A stretch of 64,000 nucleotides of DNA from Incurvaria masculella (GCA_946894095.1 OX335644.1:12815595-12879594); one strand, 5' to 3'; positions 32,509-44,844 are shown, numbered from the stretch's first letter. Notes: generated by a model from the sequence alone, not told the origin. Program-made: numbers and translations.

Positions 32509-32771
32509 AACCGGCCAAGTGCGAGTCGGACCATCGTACAAGATTTAACACAAGAAATCCCGTTTTTTGTATGGGGTCCCCCTTTAATTTTTATTACTTT
32601 TTATTTTGCCGCTATAACAACAAATAGTTAATACAAACTTCGTGCAAATTTCAGCTGTGTACCTATTACGGTTCACGAGATACAGCCCTGTGACAGACGG
32701 ACGGACGGACGGACAGCGAAGGCTTAGCAATAGGGTTCCGTTTTCATCCTTTGGGCACGGAACCCTAATAA
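32509..32771 (+). mobile_element. (GTCY)n MITE, full copy
   Basis: Starts ACCGGCCAAGTGCGAGTCGG, contains GATACAGCCCTGTGACAGAC, a (GGAC)n run and AGGGTTCCG, and ends CGGAACCCTA. It resembles the lepidopteran MITE class described as carrying hitchhiking (GTCY)n microsatellites. Confidence 0.85.
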
Positions 32772-32914
32772 AAAGGAGGAAGGTAGGCTGTACTACTGGC
32801 CTACGCCCAACAACGATGCAGAGTCTTTCAGATAAATTGATACTTGACAAAATGATTAATTTATTAACCGACTTAAAAAAAGGAGAATGAGAGAAAGGCG
32901 AATCTTTTTTTATA

Positions 32915-33215
32915 TATATTTTTTTTTATGTTAAGCGCGGCATATGGCGTACGCCAGGACCTAAAGGTGCCCGACGACGCCCATGGGTTTTAGAACATTC
33001 AGGGGGGCTGCGAAAACCATGCCGGCCGGCCAGGTGCTTCTTCACACCACGTTTGAAGGACCCCAGGTCGTAATTTGGGGGAAATACCTCGGAAGGGAGT
33101 TCATTCCATTGTTTACCGACCCTATAGATAAAGGATCTAGAGGATCGGTGAGTTCTTATTTTTGGAATGTCGACTGTGAATTTGTGCATTGTCTCCCTGT
33201 TCCGCGTTGACCGTA
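32915..33215 (-). mobile_element. Non-LTR retrotransposon C-terminus, best copy
   Basis: The minus-strand frame 33189-32926 reads R-S-F-I-Y-R-V-G-K-Q-W-N-E-L-P-S-E-V-F-P, then Y-D-L-x-x-F-K-R-G-V-K-K-H-L. W-N-x-L-P followed about 15 residues on by F-K and H-L is the standard C-terminal signature of insect non-LTR reverse transcriptases. The catalytic parts are absent. Related scraps lie at 2670, 6936 and 62865. Confidence 0.7.
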
Positions 33216-33219
33216 GGTA

Positions 33220-34140
33220 GAAAGGGGACGGAGGAACAGCGTTATGCAGCTCCGACGAGCATTCTCCATGTGACGTTTATTATCCATGTGACGTTTATTA
33301 TCGAAGGAAACGATAAGACGGTCGTTACCCTACCCATTCCCCATACAACGGCCGATAACTGTTTACGTACTATAAATGTATGTATAAAAAAAATATTTAC
33401 TAGGTTTTTTTAAAATTTTGGATTCTAAAATTCAATGTCAAGACCTACGTCCGTATGTTTTTATTTAACTGTTTTTTATTAATATTTTAAATAGAAAAAT
33501 GTTTGCTAAAAACATTGGATAAAGTTGTCCTTTCTTGAGTGTCAATGCAGAGTTTTTTAATGGAAATTACAGATATTACATAAAAAATATAAACATATGG
33601 TCTCAAGCTTTCTCAGCTTGATTTAAATCTGACAACTTTTAGGCTTAGAAGAAGATTTCGCTAGTTTAATTCCCAGTCTGCGTGAAAAACATTATCTCGG
33701 CCAGTGGACAAAGAAGCATGTTTTACAATTTCAAATCTTCGAGCCCAGCTTACTTCAATACTGTCTTGAGGCGGTGTCTGCTGCTACACCATGTGTATTG
33801 TCAGATGTTTGAAGCTCAGATAATATATACTGCCTGGTTAGGATGAAATAATTTCACGAAGGCCCGACTACATAGAACCCAATTGTTTCGCATATTTCAT
33901 AAACAGTTTATTACGAACATTAGCTATTAATTGAGTCAGCGAGCGTGGCCAGCTCTGCTCTGCGGCAAGGTTGCGGTGGTGTTTCGCCGTGATTGGGTGG
34001 AATTTAAAATTTAATTAGCACGAAATTAAATGAATTCGGCGAGGTCCTTGACCAGCCGCGGCGCGCGAGCCTGCGGGTTCCGCCGCCGCGGCTCCGTCAC
34101 GCCTTCGCCCCTGCACCCTGCCCACCGAGTACGGAAGCGT
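33220..34140. other. Dispersed repeat patch, otherwise no gene
   Basis: 33612-33745 shares CAACTTTTAGG, GATTTCGCTAGTTTA and AATTTCAAATCTT blocks with 45045-45160 and, inverted, with parts of 47700-48210. 34050-34130 is CpG-rich. Confidence 0.45.
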
Positions 34141-34296
34141 GGGAGTGGCGTGTTCTTACCTGTCGTTGGAACGCAAAAACATCAGGGGGGTTTCTATGGT
34201 AAATAAAACACAGGTGTACAGGCAAAAAGTGATTAACCGAAATACACGTCGTTTGACAGTTAGCATGGTACGAAAAGCAAGTAAACGCCATATTTA

Positions 34297-34441
34297 GGGC
34301 CGAGTGCACGAAAGAACAAAAATCAAAAGTATGATCAAACACGTCACTTTGTGTGGACAGTATGGAAGGAATTATACGGTTCACTAAAAGTGACGTGTTT
34401 TAACATTGATTAACTCAGCCGTTTCTTCGTGCAACCGGGGC
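34297..34441. mobile_element. TTA-flanked MITE (PIF/Harbinger-like), copy 1
   Basis: 145 bp, ends GGGCCGAGTGCACGAA and TTCGTGCAACCGGGGC, flanked by TTA on both sides. It borders the 132-bp tandem array. Confidence 0.75.
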
Positions 34442-34447
34442 TTAGTC

Positions 34448-35160
34448 ACTTACGTATTCTTACCTGCCGTTGGAACTCGAAAACATCAGGAGTTAGCGAA
34501 TTCGGAAGTGAAATTAGGAAAAGGAATTTGGGACGCGGAACATTGAAAGTTCGTTTCACTAAATGGCGTCCTGTGCGGTTCTTACGTGTTCTTACATGTC
34601 GTTGGAATTCGAGAACATCAGGAGTTAGCGAATTCGGAAAAGGAATTCGGGACGCGAAACATTGAAAGTTCGTTCCACTAAATGGCGTCCTGTGCGGTTA
34701 TTACGTGTTCTTACATGTCGTTGGAATTCGAGAGCATCAGGAGTTAGCGAATTCGGAAGTGAAATTCGCAAAAGCAATTCGGGACGCGGAACATTGAAAG
34801 TTCGTTCCACTAAATGGCCTCCTGTGCGGTTCTTACGTGTTTTTACATGTCGTTGGAATTCGAGAACATCAGGAGTTAGCGAATTCGGAAGTGAAATTCG
34901 GAAAAGCAATTCGGGACGCGGAATATTAAAAGTTCGTTCCACTAAATGGCGTCCTGTGCGGTTCTTACGTGTTCTTATATGTCGTTGGAATTCGAGAACA
35001 TCAGGAGTTAGCGAATTCGAAAGTGAAATTCTGAAAAGGAATTCGGGACGCGCAACATTGAATGTTCGTTCCAATAAATGGTGTCCTGTGCAGTTATTAC
35101 GTGAACTTACCTGTTGTTGGAACTCGTGAACATCAGGAGTTAACGAAATCGTAAGCGAAA
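34448..35160. repeat. 132-bp tandem repeat, about 5.5 units (44 codons each)
   Basis: The unit contains CTTACGTGTTCTTACATGTC, GTTGGAATTCGAGAACATCA, GGAGTTAGCGAATTCGG and GTTCGTTCCACTAAATGGCG. The word TTGG of each unit begins at 34470, 34602, 34721, 34853, 34985 and 35117, giving spacings of 132, 119, 132, 132 and 132. Because 132 is a multiple of three the array is open on both strands: 155 codons on plus, 196 on minus. An isolated partial unit sits at 34148-34200 and a diverged one at about 49420-49485. Confidence 0.9.
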
Positions 35161-35321
35161 TTGATTGGCCGACGCTACCGCTGTGTCTACCGACGCTACC
35201 GTGTATGTCTATCACTAAAAAGTGATAAGGTTCCTACTTATCTGCAGCAAGTCGAAACTATAGCAAACATTCACACCGTAATTTCGCCGCGAGAAGTGTT
35301 GGTGCGGGGGGTAGTTGCAGA

Positions 35322-35338
35322 GGGGGGGGGGGGGGGGG
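35322..35338 (+). repeat. Poly-G run of 17
   Basis: Uninterrupted G in a GC-rich stretch (35290-35440). A TTATAAAA at about 35450 follows, but no convincing promoter could be defined. Confidence 0.85.
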
Positions 35339-36180
35339 CGAAGGTCGAGGCGCGAAACGCGGGAGGGGTCGGCGCGGAGGCAGAAAAACGTGCTAATTGG
35401 CTGTGCACGAGTGTGCTCGATGCTTTCCGAGCCGGACCGCAAAATGCTCTTTTATAAAATTATTTCGCGAAGCGCGCCAAACTGCATCATTGTAGAGTTG
35501 TCAGCACCGTCGGCGTCGCCACTCACCGAACTAGATCGATGTTGCTAGAAATGAATAAGGAAATAGGAATAAGACAGGCAGTTAGGGTGTAGGAACGAAT
35601 TCTGGAGCACATGTCTTCAACACCGGCGCGAGAATCGCCACTCGCGCTCCTTGAAAGAATTGTACCCTTGGCGTAGAGGATTCGCATTTAGCAATTGATG
35701 GCGGTCTCATCCATCATCCAGGTGGGAGTTTCGAGGAAAGATGTCCCACGAGAAGATCGGCCTTCTCTTTGGCGGAAGAAGCAAGCAAACAGTTTGACTG
35801 CTGCAGTATCGGTAAAGAGGACCAGCAGAAATCTTGATTCGACTGATTTGGCAAGGGAACAAAATTGACGGCTTCCAGCTAGTAAAACTTTAGCGTCTCA
35901 ACATCTGGATCTGAATCCATCCATAATAGTCCGCGTTCTTAGAGCAACAATAGACCGCAAATTCCTTGTGAACCATGGCCTCCACTCCATTTACCTCCGG
36001 GGAAATTTGTGGATCAAGTATACATAGTTACATAGCTCCCGGGAATACCTCAGCATAAGCAACTTGATGAATCTGGAGCGGAACTTGGTCCGATTAGCTG
36101 AAAGGGGAAAGAACCGACACCTAACGGTGGGGTTAGTGGTCAGCAGAGGATCCAGCAAAGAGAACGCGTCACTTGTTCGA

Positions 36181-36465
36181 TTCAATTTATTTCTCTTTCT
36201 GAGTTGGATAAGGTCATTTCGTTACGAATGCAAACTGTTCAATGGTCGGAATCCATGAAAAACTGTAGGTCTTCCTCTTCCCTTACTCGGGATCGCATTG
36301 GATAAAAATATGGTCGAAACGGCAGTACAATAAAGAGCCCGCATTTTCCATCCAGTTCAATGTAGCCGCAAGTTTTACGCAGGGCACCTAAATTCCTTCG
36401 AGTCTGCGGTGTGTGCGCCATTATCATGACTATGGATGTGTATTATAAGACATCCATATACACAT
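36181..36465 (+). mobile_element. SINE copy, head lost or decayed
   Basis: TTTCTGAGTTGGATAAGG to the AGACATCCATATA tail. Confidence 0.7.
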
Positions 36466-36469
36466 ACAT

Positions 36470-37970
36470 ACAAAAAAATAAGCCCACCTGTAGAGTTATC
36501 TGATGACGTCACCGCCGCCGCGTGACGCCGCGTCGGGGCGCCACCGTCGCGTCGCCACTCCATCTCTCTTATCGTGTTATCAGTCAACCTTACTAGATAA
36601 CCAAAGGGAGTAGTAGAGTAGGGAGCAGCTGGGTTCGGTGCTTTACCTTTCTCTACTAACAGTTTTTGATATGCCTACAGATTGACTGGAAATATAAGTT
36701 TATCATGTATGATGTGTATAAATAGTATTAAATGTAAATTGAACAATAGGACCAAACAGCGAGGAATTATTAAAACCTAGTCCACATTAGTAGATTAGCG
36801 GTAGAGTGCACTAACCTATTAACTCTACTCTACCGTTTTCTGTATGTGCTCTACTCCACCGATTGCGTATAAGGGATATTTAAATTACAAAGTACTTGCC
36901 TAAATACCTACTTACATACGTTTTTCCGATCTGTTTGTTTATTTAATTTTTGTTTTTGTGTTTTGTTCAAGTAGGTAAATGTAAGTAGCTACCTACTTAT
37001 ATTTCTTTCTTAGCTATAGGTGATATTAATCTAACTACTTGCAGCCCTTAAAGAACGTCTACCCAAGGCACCGACTTCAAAAGATGATTAAAAATTAAGA
37101 AATTGTACATAATTAGTTATAATTAAAATAGCTTTTCGTACATTAATTAAAAGTAACCAATTATTTTTTGCTTTTTAGTTTCGGTTTTTTTGAAGGCGGT
37201 CCTTTTTTCATTTAAAAATATTTTATAAAGTAATAACTCAAGGCCTGTAGTAAGCAAAGACATTAATCATTTGTTGAAGTGCAATTCGAGTATGGTAGAG
37301 ATTTTTTTCAATTATCTCTTTAATTATAAATTTATTTATCAGGTTTATTCTTATAGTGAAAATTGATTACGGTACAAAATTAAAATACAATAATAATGTA
37401 AATGTTTGAAGACTTGCATAATGCAATTTTTAAAACTATGATAGAAAAATGACATGTTTTAATTTTGAAAATGGAATTGTGTAATATCCGTCTTGATACC
37501 TTTTCTAGAGATAATTTTGATCCTTATTCACACTCGTTATCATGGATCCCATGGATTATCAGCATATTTCATGGTCACCATGGGACAACTGGCTATCGGC
37601 CTCTTGTTGGAATCTATTATGAACGAGAGACAGCGAGTGCGCCGAGCATGATATAGGCGCATTCCTGATCGACGGCGGGCGAGCGAGCGAGCGAGGTACC
37701 GCGCATTCCACCATGTTTTTACTTACGGGACCACGGGCCGACCTTTACATGCTTACTTGCAAGCCTTACCTACGATAAGTCGACGATATACCGATAGATC
37801 GACACTCCAACTATCACTAGTATAAAGTACAGAACGCATCACGGTAAACGACACGGCATTGGCACTTGTGAGGAAAACGTATGTGGGTCAAAGTAAAATG
37901 TGGCGGTTACGGTTATGCTACGGTTATGTTACGGTTAAGGTTACTGTTATCCTCCTATGGGACGCAAGGA
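36470..37970. other. No gene recognised
   Basis: AT-rich. Scraps of the ACTTCAAAA / TTTTTGAAG repeat lie at 37070-37200 and a GGTTACGGTTATG run at 37900-37950. Confidence 0.45.
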
Positions 37971-37977
37971 ACACTTA

Positions 37978-38126
37978 GCCCCGGTTGCACGAAGAGACGG
38001 CTGAGTTAATCAATGTTCAAACACGTCACTTATAGTGATCCGCACAGAGTTCTTCCATACTGTCAACACAAAGTGATCATACTTTGACGTTGATTTTGAT
38101 TTTTTGTCATTTCGTGCACTCGGCCC
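37978..38126. mobile_element. TTA-flanked MITE, copy 2
   Basis: 149 bp, GCCCCGGTTGCACGAA to TTCGTGCACTCGGCCC, TTA on both sides. Confidence 0.8.
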
Positions 38127-38269
38127 TTAGAATCGTCAATAATGTACATTTGATAAAATGAGAGCATGCAAATTATATTAAAAACTATACACAGAACAAT
38201 TCAATCTAACAGAGCAAAACTGCACAATGGCGGAATTCTCACTAAAAGTGATTTCTTCCAGTCAACCTT

Positions 38270-38800
38270 TGGGGTGATGAGGATAAGAATTGAAAAGAAA
38301 ATGTAGGTAATTCGTAATGCGTAAAGGGTGACAGAAAACCATATTTATTTATATATATATTCATACAAATACATAAGCAATAATTTACACTTATAAAAAA
38401 GTAATAAAATAATAAAGTAATAAAATAAAAAGTAATAAATATAAGCATACATAAAATTTTACATAGATAATTTGCATTTAATGAAATAATTTTAACTAGG
38501 TCCAAAATATGTATAAGTAAATAAATGAACTCACGGATGAACTAACCGATCATCCATTTCCGAATAATATTTTTTGATGTTATTTTTAAATGCATTTAAG
38601 TTTGGAGAGTTTTGGATGGAGCAAGGCAACGAATTCCAAAGACGGAGAGCATGGACTTTAAAAGAATTAGAGTACAAACTTGGAGAGTGACGAGGAACTG
38701 CTAGGATGTTGTCACCACTTGAGCGAAGAGGAAGGCCGTGGGAAGAAAGATGGACAAATCTAGAGCGGAGGTATTCAGGGGTATTGTACAAAGTTGATTA
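38270..38800 (-). mobile_element. Non-LTR retrotransposon 3' end (Jockey-like)
   Basis: The minus-strand frame 38791-38531 reads R-S-R-F-V-H-L, then V-P-R-H-S-P-S-L-Y-S-N-S-F, then R-L-W-N-S-L-P and L-N-A-F-K-N-N-I-K-K-Y. This is the usual end of a Jockey-type reverse transcriptase ORF. An AT-rich, probably 3'-untranslated, stretch follows to about 38270. It is 5'-truncated. Confidence 0.7.
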
Positions 38801-38973
38801 TCTGTCGTTATCATGGCAAGAGGCTCATTTAAGTCTAAATTTTTTAATAACTATACCTACACCTAAATAATACAAAACCAGCAAGGCAAGCATCAAAAGA
38901 ATTGTCAAAATAAATTATTGATGAAAATATAGTATGTAATTACTAAAATTACATCAAGGAAGGCTTAGTTATA

Positions 38974-39200
38974 AAAAAGATTCCGACGAATTGAGAACCT
39001 CCTCCTTTCTTTTGAATTCGGTTAAAAATTGCAAGGTAATAAATATACTTTAGGGCCTGTCGGATACGGATGATGGCACCAAGTCTTCCGGCAAAGGCAG
39101 GCTGCACGAAGAAGGGTTTCTGATTTGCCACGTTCATTTGGTTTATTTTTAACTGACTTCAAAAAAAAGGAGGAGTTTCTCAATTCGTCGGAATCTTTTA
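38974..39200. repeat. ~54-bp inverted arms around a 120-bp centre
   Basis: AAAAAGATTCCGACGAATTG and the following AACCTCCTCC (38974-39027) are repeated in inverse orientation at 39147-39200. A dispersed ATCGGTTCAGTAGTTT repeat continues to about 39330. Confidence 0.7.
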
Positions 39201-39349
39201 TTTTCTCTTTTTTATGTATGTTCACCGATTACTCGAAGACCCCTGAACCGATTTCAAAAATTATTTTCTTGTTCGAAAGAGTATACTTTCTAGTTGGTCC
39301 CTTTTTTTTATCAAAATCGGTTCAGTAGTTTGGTACAACAAACAACCAA

Positions 39350-39850
39350 TTGTCGGAACCAATGTACCCAGAAAGGTGATTTTCCTTTACAGTAGCTTTC
39401 TTTTGGGGTGAGACTGCTGAGAGAAGAGAGGTTTTTTTAATTCAAATGTCAAAGGGGGTAAAAGAGGGCAAATTGTACACATTTTGAATCTCTAGAGCCG
39501 CTGTACCCAGAAATGTCATTGTATGTTTATTTAAGATGGGAATGCCTACGAGGAAAATATTTTTGGAAATCCTACTATTAGTGGGCTAAAACAGGCCAAA
39601 ATGAACACATTTAAGCAAAAACCACTCGTGTTGAGATCTCCGAAACCAATTATCCCCATTTTACAAAAGTAAACTGTTAAGGAGATAAACGAGGCCGATA
39701 TGTACGCATTTACATGCAACACTTACGCAAAAAAACAGTCTTTCCGGAACTGCTGTATCCAAAAACATGAAATATTCACAGCAGCTTTCTTGCAGGATAA
39801 GAAATTCAGAAGTTCAGCGGTTCCGGACATTCATTGTTTTGCCTTGTTAG
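39350..39850 (+). repeat. Degenerate tandem blocks
   Basis: GGAACC..TGTACCCAGAAA-type words recur at about 39353, 39495, 39641 and 39747 with loose spacing (106-146 bp). Confidence 0.4.
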
Positions 39851-39900
39851 GGTTGCGTACTCAAAGGATGCCAACGGAACCCTATTACTAAGCTTCCTCT
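39848..39900 (-). mobile_element. (GTCY)n MITE, end fragment
   Basis: GCCAACGGAACCCTATTACT follows AGGGTTGCGTACTCAAAGG. Confidence 0.65.
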
Positions 39901-40215
39901 ATAAAACAATGCCTTTTATATCCAATACTGAATCCAGATAGGTACCGGTCTACCCTACGTCAGAAATGGGATTTCTCAATGGTTGCATTTCTGCTAATTC
40001 TCGTTCATTGTAGGCTAACAGTTTAGAAGGTTCTAAATCAAATAGTCTCTTTTGCTGGCCAGCGAGCCGTTCGGTCCCGCGCGGGAGCGCGACTTTGCGT
40101 TTAGGTCCCGCCCATTTCCCTTGCCAGACTGTAACTAGCTTTGTCGTTCGAGCAAGAGGCTATGATCTTGTGTTTATTAAATTTTGGCTCAATTAATTCG
40201 GTTGGTTTTATATAT

Positions 40216-40726
40216 TTAAGGTGGCCATTTCCGAGGGGACTAACTCATTCACAAAACCGTTCTGTTGCGCTCTGGCACTTCTGTTTTAAAGAAAACAGAT
40301 GAGGAGGATGTAACAGCTCCACAAATCAAACAATGCGCATAGTGTTTGTTTTGGTTAAATTCACAAAAGAATATAATTAAAAACCACTCATAGCTAAAAG
40401 TAAGTCACGGACGCTGTAGTCAAAAATCAAACAAAAACTAAATTGATTTTGATTCTTCATGGAACAAGCTGGTCAGATGACTTATATTTTTTAGATTCTG
40501 TGTTTCATCTTTGAGTAATCCACGATCAAACTTATTGCATAAAACGCGCGAAAATTTCGACTTTACGGTCCTTAAAACTTAGAAACCATATACAATTTCA
40601 TACAATGCCAATGGTCATCAAACATCTTATTTGATCAAATAATTTTGGATTACCGACAAGAAATGTGCGCATGATCTTCTTTCCACTTTGTATGGGGAGT
40701 AGAGCGGGATGGCTCGCCCACCTTGA
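40216..40726 (-). mobile_element. TTAA-flanked element, family A, copy 3
   Basis: Left end TTAAGGTGGCC is intact; the right end is decayed (CCACCTTGA). Confidence 0.7.
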
Positions 40727-40729
40727 GTC

Positions 40730-41870
40730 AAAAAGTTACGCCACCACTAAAAATCATGTATTACTACGGGACGTTGGTCGCAAATTAATTACAACAATGG
40801 ACGTGTCGCGGAAAGTGATGCCTACTTTTTTCTACGTTTTCCTCGTCGTTTCGCATATATATGTAGATATAGATATGCGGAATTATTATAGAAGCTTCAT
40901 AATTATAAGTTCGATCGTAGCACTATTAGTTATTTTGTGGTTTGAAGCACTGAGATCGACGAGGCTCAATATCTCTTCTCATTTACCCCTGTTTTCACCA
41001 CCGATAAGCAATTTTCGGTTACATTACATATTTACAAACCGCAAGGTTACTTTGGGATGTATTTAGCTGGTTTTTCTTCGGATCTTCGAGATCAATTCAC
41101 GGAAGATAAAACTTCAGAAGACCGTGTCATGGAGTTCCGTGCTCAGGAATAAAAGAATGTTGTCGAGAAAAGAAAGATTTCTAGCGGGTTTCAAGCAATA
41201 TCCTCGGGGAAAGATTCCAAAACACGGTGTTTCAATTATTCAAGGTTTCCTCCGAGAAAATCGCTTTGACGAGCTGTTTTCTGGACCGAAAGTTTCCCGA
41301 TTACTGAGCACGGAATATTATGAACAGGCCTACTCAACGTGACAATACACTGAACCTTATTCTGGAATATCGGTTATTCAAGAGCGCTAGTGCGGGACTT
41401 GCGTCACGATTGTCAGGCGGGAAGACTTATTCCCTTGTACACTATTCGTGCGGCTGCGCGGTAGGCGGTAAGCGGCGGCGACGGCGGCGGCTGCGGATGC
41501 GCCGTGATAGCGGAGGCATGCGGTCGGAATGCGGTTTTCACTGTTCACACGCTGTCGCGCCGCGGGCCGGTTGCTAGGCGCTGCGCTGCCATGTGACTGC
41601 TGCTAGTACAAGGCACAGCTGTTCACATGCTCGCACACCGTTATGCTGGTCAGCTGATGGTAGGGCCGACGTTCTTGAATTCCAGAGCGCTTTCCTATTT
41701 TTTCGGTACTTGCTCCACTTTGACTACAAAGCAAATGGTCTTGCATGTCTTGTCTTCGATTATCGGCAACGTTGTAGATTGTTGGCAAAGTAAATCGAAA
41801 TAACTCCAGAGACACTATTGTGGGACATATAAAGGTACGGACAGGGTAAAAATACCGAATAAGCCCTAAT
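40730..41870. other. No gene recognised
   Basis: It contains a CpG-rich patch (41450-41590) and open frames at 41124-41342 and 41603-41902 that match no family known to me. Confidence 0.4.
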
Positions 41871-42059
41871 ATTCCATCATCAATGACGAGGGTTCTGTAC
41901 ACCTGAATCGCAGTAAGGCATTATCTCATGCTGGAATATTATGAATACTTTATTATTGTTGAGGTTGCTTTCAAACCATTACACTCTTAATTATTCTGTA
42001 GGTTGTACAGTGCTAGATAGAGATTTAAAAGGATATTATAATATGAATTTTAACCGTTA

Positions 42060-42312
42060 GGGCTGGCCGTGATTTGGATTCCACGTAAAACTGTAGGTCC
42101 CCTTCCTTTCTTACAATCGTCATCCCGCCCGAGTGGGTATAATCGCATTGAATGAACGATAGTCGAAGCAGCAATGAAAATTGTCCTCGTTTTCAGTCCA
42201 GTTTAATGTAGCCGAGCAATATAATGAAGGTCCTGGCATGGCACTTAGTTCCCATTTTGTGTGTTAGGCTAATATCTTACGTTCAGTTTTATATTAGCCA
42301 TCCATGTCCAGT
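42060..42312 (+). mobile_element. SINE copy, truncated head
   Basis: GATTTGGATTCCACGTAAAA to TTAGCCATCCATGTCC. A (GTCY)n element follows it directly. Confidence 0.75.
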
Positions 42313-42317
42313 TACAT

Positions 42318-42606
42318 AAAAAAACCGGCCAAGTGCGAGTCGGACTCGCACACGAAGGGTTCCGTACCATCAACACCAAAAAATCACGTTTTTTGGTCGG
42401 GCCCCCCTTTAATTTTTATTATTTTTTTATTTTACCTATTTCTTGTTATAACGGCAAAATAAATACACACTCTGTGAAAATTTGAGCTCCCTATCTATTA
42501 CGGTCATGAGATACAGCCCTGTGACAGACGGACGGACGGACGGACAGACAGCGGAGACTTAGTAATAGGGTTCCGTTTTCACCCTTTGGGTACGGAACCC
42601 TAAAAA
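42318..42606 (+). mobile_element. (GTCY)n MITE, full copy
   Basis: AACCGGCCAAGTGCGAGTCG, AGGGTTCCGTACC, ATACAGCCCTGTGACAGACG, (GGAC)n, GGGTACGGAACCCTA. Confidence 0.9.
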
Positions 42607-43202
42607 AGAACAATATGTATTTATAAGCTGACTGTTTACGTGACTTTTTTTATGAAAAACCGGTATGGGTGGCTGCGTTGAGGATCAAAGGTGCTCAGAA
42701 AAGCCAAATAAGTAAGAAGTCAGTCAGTTATCGTACGATTATATCGTAGTAAGCGTAATCAATTGTTTATGTGAGCGATACCTAACCAATTTATTAGGTA
42801 TCGCTTACTTGTATTCATCGAAACGTGTTATCATACTGCTTAATCTCATACGGGTCAATGGTGCGACGAGATAATCAGTTGATTAAAAAAAAGAGGGTCT
42901 TTATGATTTGTGATAGCCGATAAAGTGATGGCGAGCGCTTCTCAACGGAATCGTATCGTAATACGAGAGTATATCTAAAATTGTACAGTATAGTAGAGGA
43001 TTAACGTCCGACTAAATAGTATTTTGTATGGTTAGTCCGGTGCTAGCCCGCGTACCAAATTTTGAAGGTTCACGCTAAATATACTACTGATAGAGGTTAA
43101 CAGCATACATTTGGTGCACAGTCAATCTATATTTAATTTCGTTTTTATGACTACTTTAAAAGAAGGAAGCTTTCGTTAACATTAACTTCAATTTACATTT
43201 TA

Positions 43203-43346
43203 GCCCCGATTGCACGAAGAGATGGCCGAGTCAATCAATTTTCAAACACGTCACTTTTAGTGAACCGCATGGAATTTCTTCCATACTGTCCATACAACGC
43301 ACGTTGACGATGATTTTGATTTTTTGTCCTTTCGTGCTCTCGGTCC
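43203..43346. mobile_element. TTA-flanked MITE, copy 3
   Basis: 144 bp, GCCCCGATTGCACGAA to TTCGTGCTCTCGGTCC, TTA on both sides. Confidence 0.8.
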
Positions 43347-43599
43347 TTAGAGTTGTATTGTTTTGTCAAACAATATCCATGTTATTTTAATGAAGCGAAA
43401 TATGTCACCAGATGCAATACACAGAATACAGCTGGAAATTTGTATACATTGCCCATGCGTACCACGTTGGTAGCAAAAAGCACAACTCAGTCCGCTATTT
43501 CAATTTACAATAAACTAAGAAATCGGAAACATTTTATTTTTTTCAAATTAACTCAAGCAATGGCTTCTGACAAAAATGTACTATAACTTAGAAGAATAT

Positions 43600-44135
43600 T
43601 TAAGGTGACCCATCCCGCTCAACTCCCCATACAAACGGGGAAAGAAGATCACGCACATATTACTTGTCAGAGATCCCAAATTTTGCTCAAAATAGCTTTA
43701 TTTGTTCAAACTAGATGTCTGATGACCGTTGGCATTGTAAAATTGTGTTTGGTTTCTAAGTTATAAGGTCCGAAGGCGTTTTATACAATAACTTTGGAGG
43801 TAGATTACGCAATGATAAAGTAAGAACATCTTAAAAAGATTAGTCATCAGACATAGCTTATTCAATCAAGATTTATAATCTATTTGGTTTTTGTTAGATT
43901 GTTTAATACAGGGGCCGTGGTTAACTTTTAGCTATAAGTCATTTAGTAATTAAAATTTTCGTAAATCTTACCAAATCAAACACTATTCACATTGTCTTTT
44001 TTGTGGACATGTTGCATCTTCCTCATCACGGAGCCTGTCTTTTTCTTTGAAACAGAGAAGGTTCCAGAGGGCAACAGCACGGTTTTGTACCGTGCCCGCG
44101 ATTGAATTAGTCCCGCCGGGTTGGGGCCGCCTTAA
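43600..44135 (+). mobile_element. TTAA-flanked element, family A, copy 4
   Basis: TTAAGGTGACCCATCCCG to GGGGCCGCCTTAA. Confidence 0.75.
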
Positions 44136-44199
44136 AAGAAAATAAGGGCTAAGATATTGAGGTTATGCAAAGTTTTGTTTTTAATTTTATTTTAATTGT

Positions 44200-44376
44200 A
44201 CTATATTTTTTTTGTTTCGAGGTTTAATGTTAATGTATGTATTTTTTTTCACAAGCATTACCACACCTATATCTAGGTAGCATTTTTAAAGACCGAGTTA
44301 GACATTGTACCATTTTGTTCTTGTTGTACACTGCACTAAATGTAAAGGCAATAAAATATTTTGATTTCATTTGATT
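44200..44376 (+). mobile_element. LINE 3' end with tail
   Basis: Ends AGGCAATAAAATATTTTGAT then TTCATTTGATTT, a typical insect LINE 3' terminus: a polyadenylation-like signal and short TGATTT repeats. Confidence 0.55.
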
Positions 44377-44844
44377 TATCTAGAGTTATAGTATGGTGCA
44401 CTTAGACCCAGACCTCAACATCCAAAGTAAAAGTATCATCGCTTTGAACTGTTAATCATTTATTTGACATTGTTAACATCACGTCTACTTTTTCCAATTT
44501 AAATTCAAACATGAAAATCATTTGATTTCAGCCATATTGGATCGTATGAAAATATTTAAAGTAGTAGTAGCATATATAGGTATTTGCATTATGAGAGTCT
44601 TTACCCTATCAATTCTAATTCTATCAATGGGTGATAACTGTTTACTTCTTCTTAATGTAGAAAATTTGAATGCTAAAATCAAAAACAAAAAAATATCAAA
44701 ATCTACGCCTATATGTTTTTTTTATATACCTTTTAGATTGGAAAATGTTAAAAGGAAGTGACATGTATGTTTGTATAATCGTAAGCAAGGACACATTAAT
44801 TAAAGAAAGATCCCTGTAAAAAGAACTACTTTACGAATATACTG

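Noticed and set aside
37900..37950. Telomere-like repeats (GGTTACGGTTATG run)
   Set aside because: It does not follow the insect TTAGG unit; short and degenerate.
41124..41342. 72-codon plus-strand frame
   Set aside because: No family, no promoter or splice context; length is within chance expectation.
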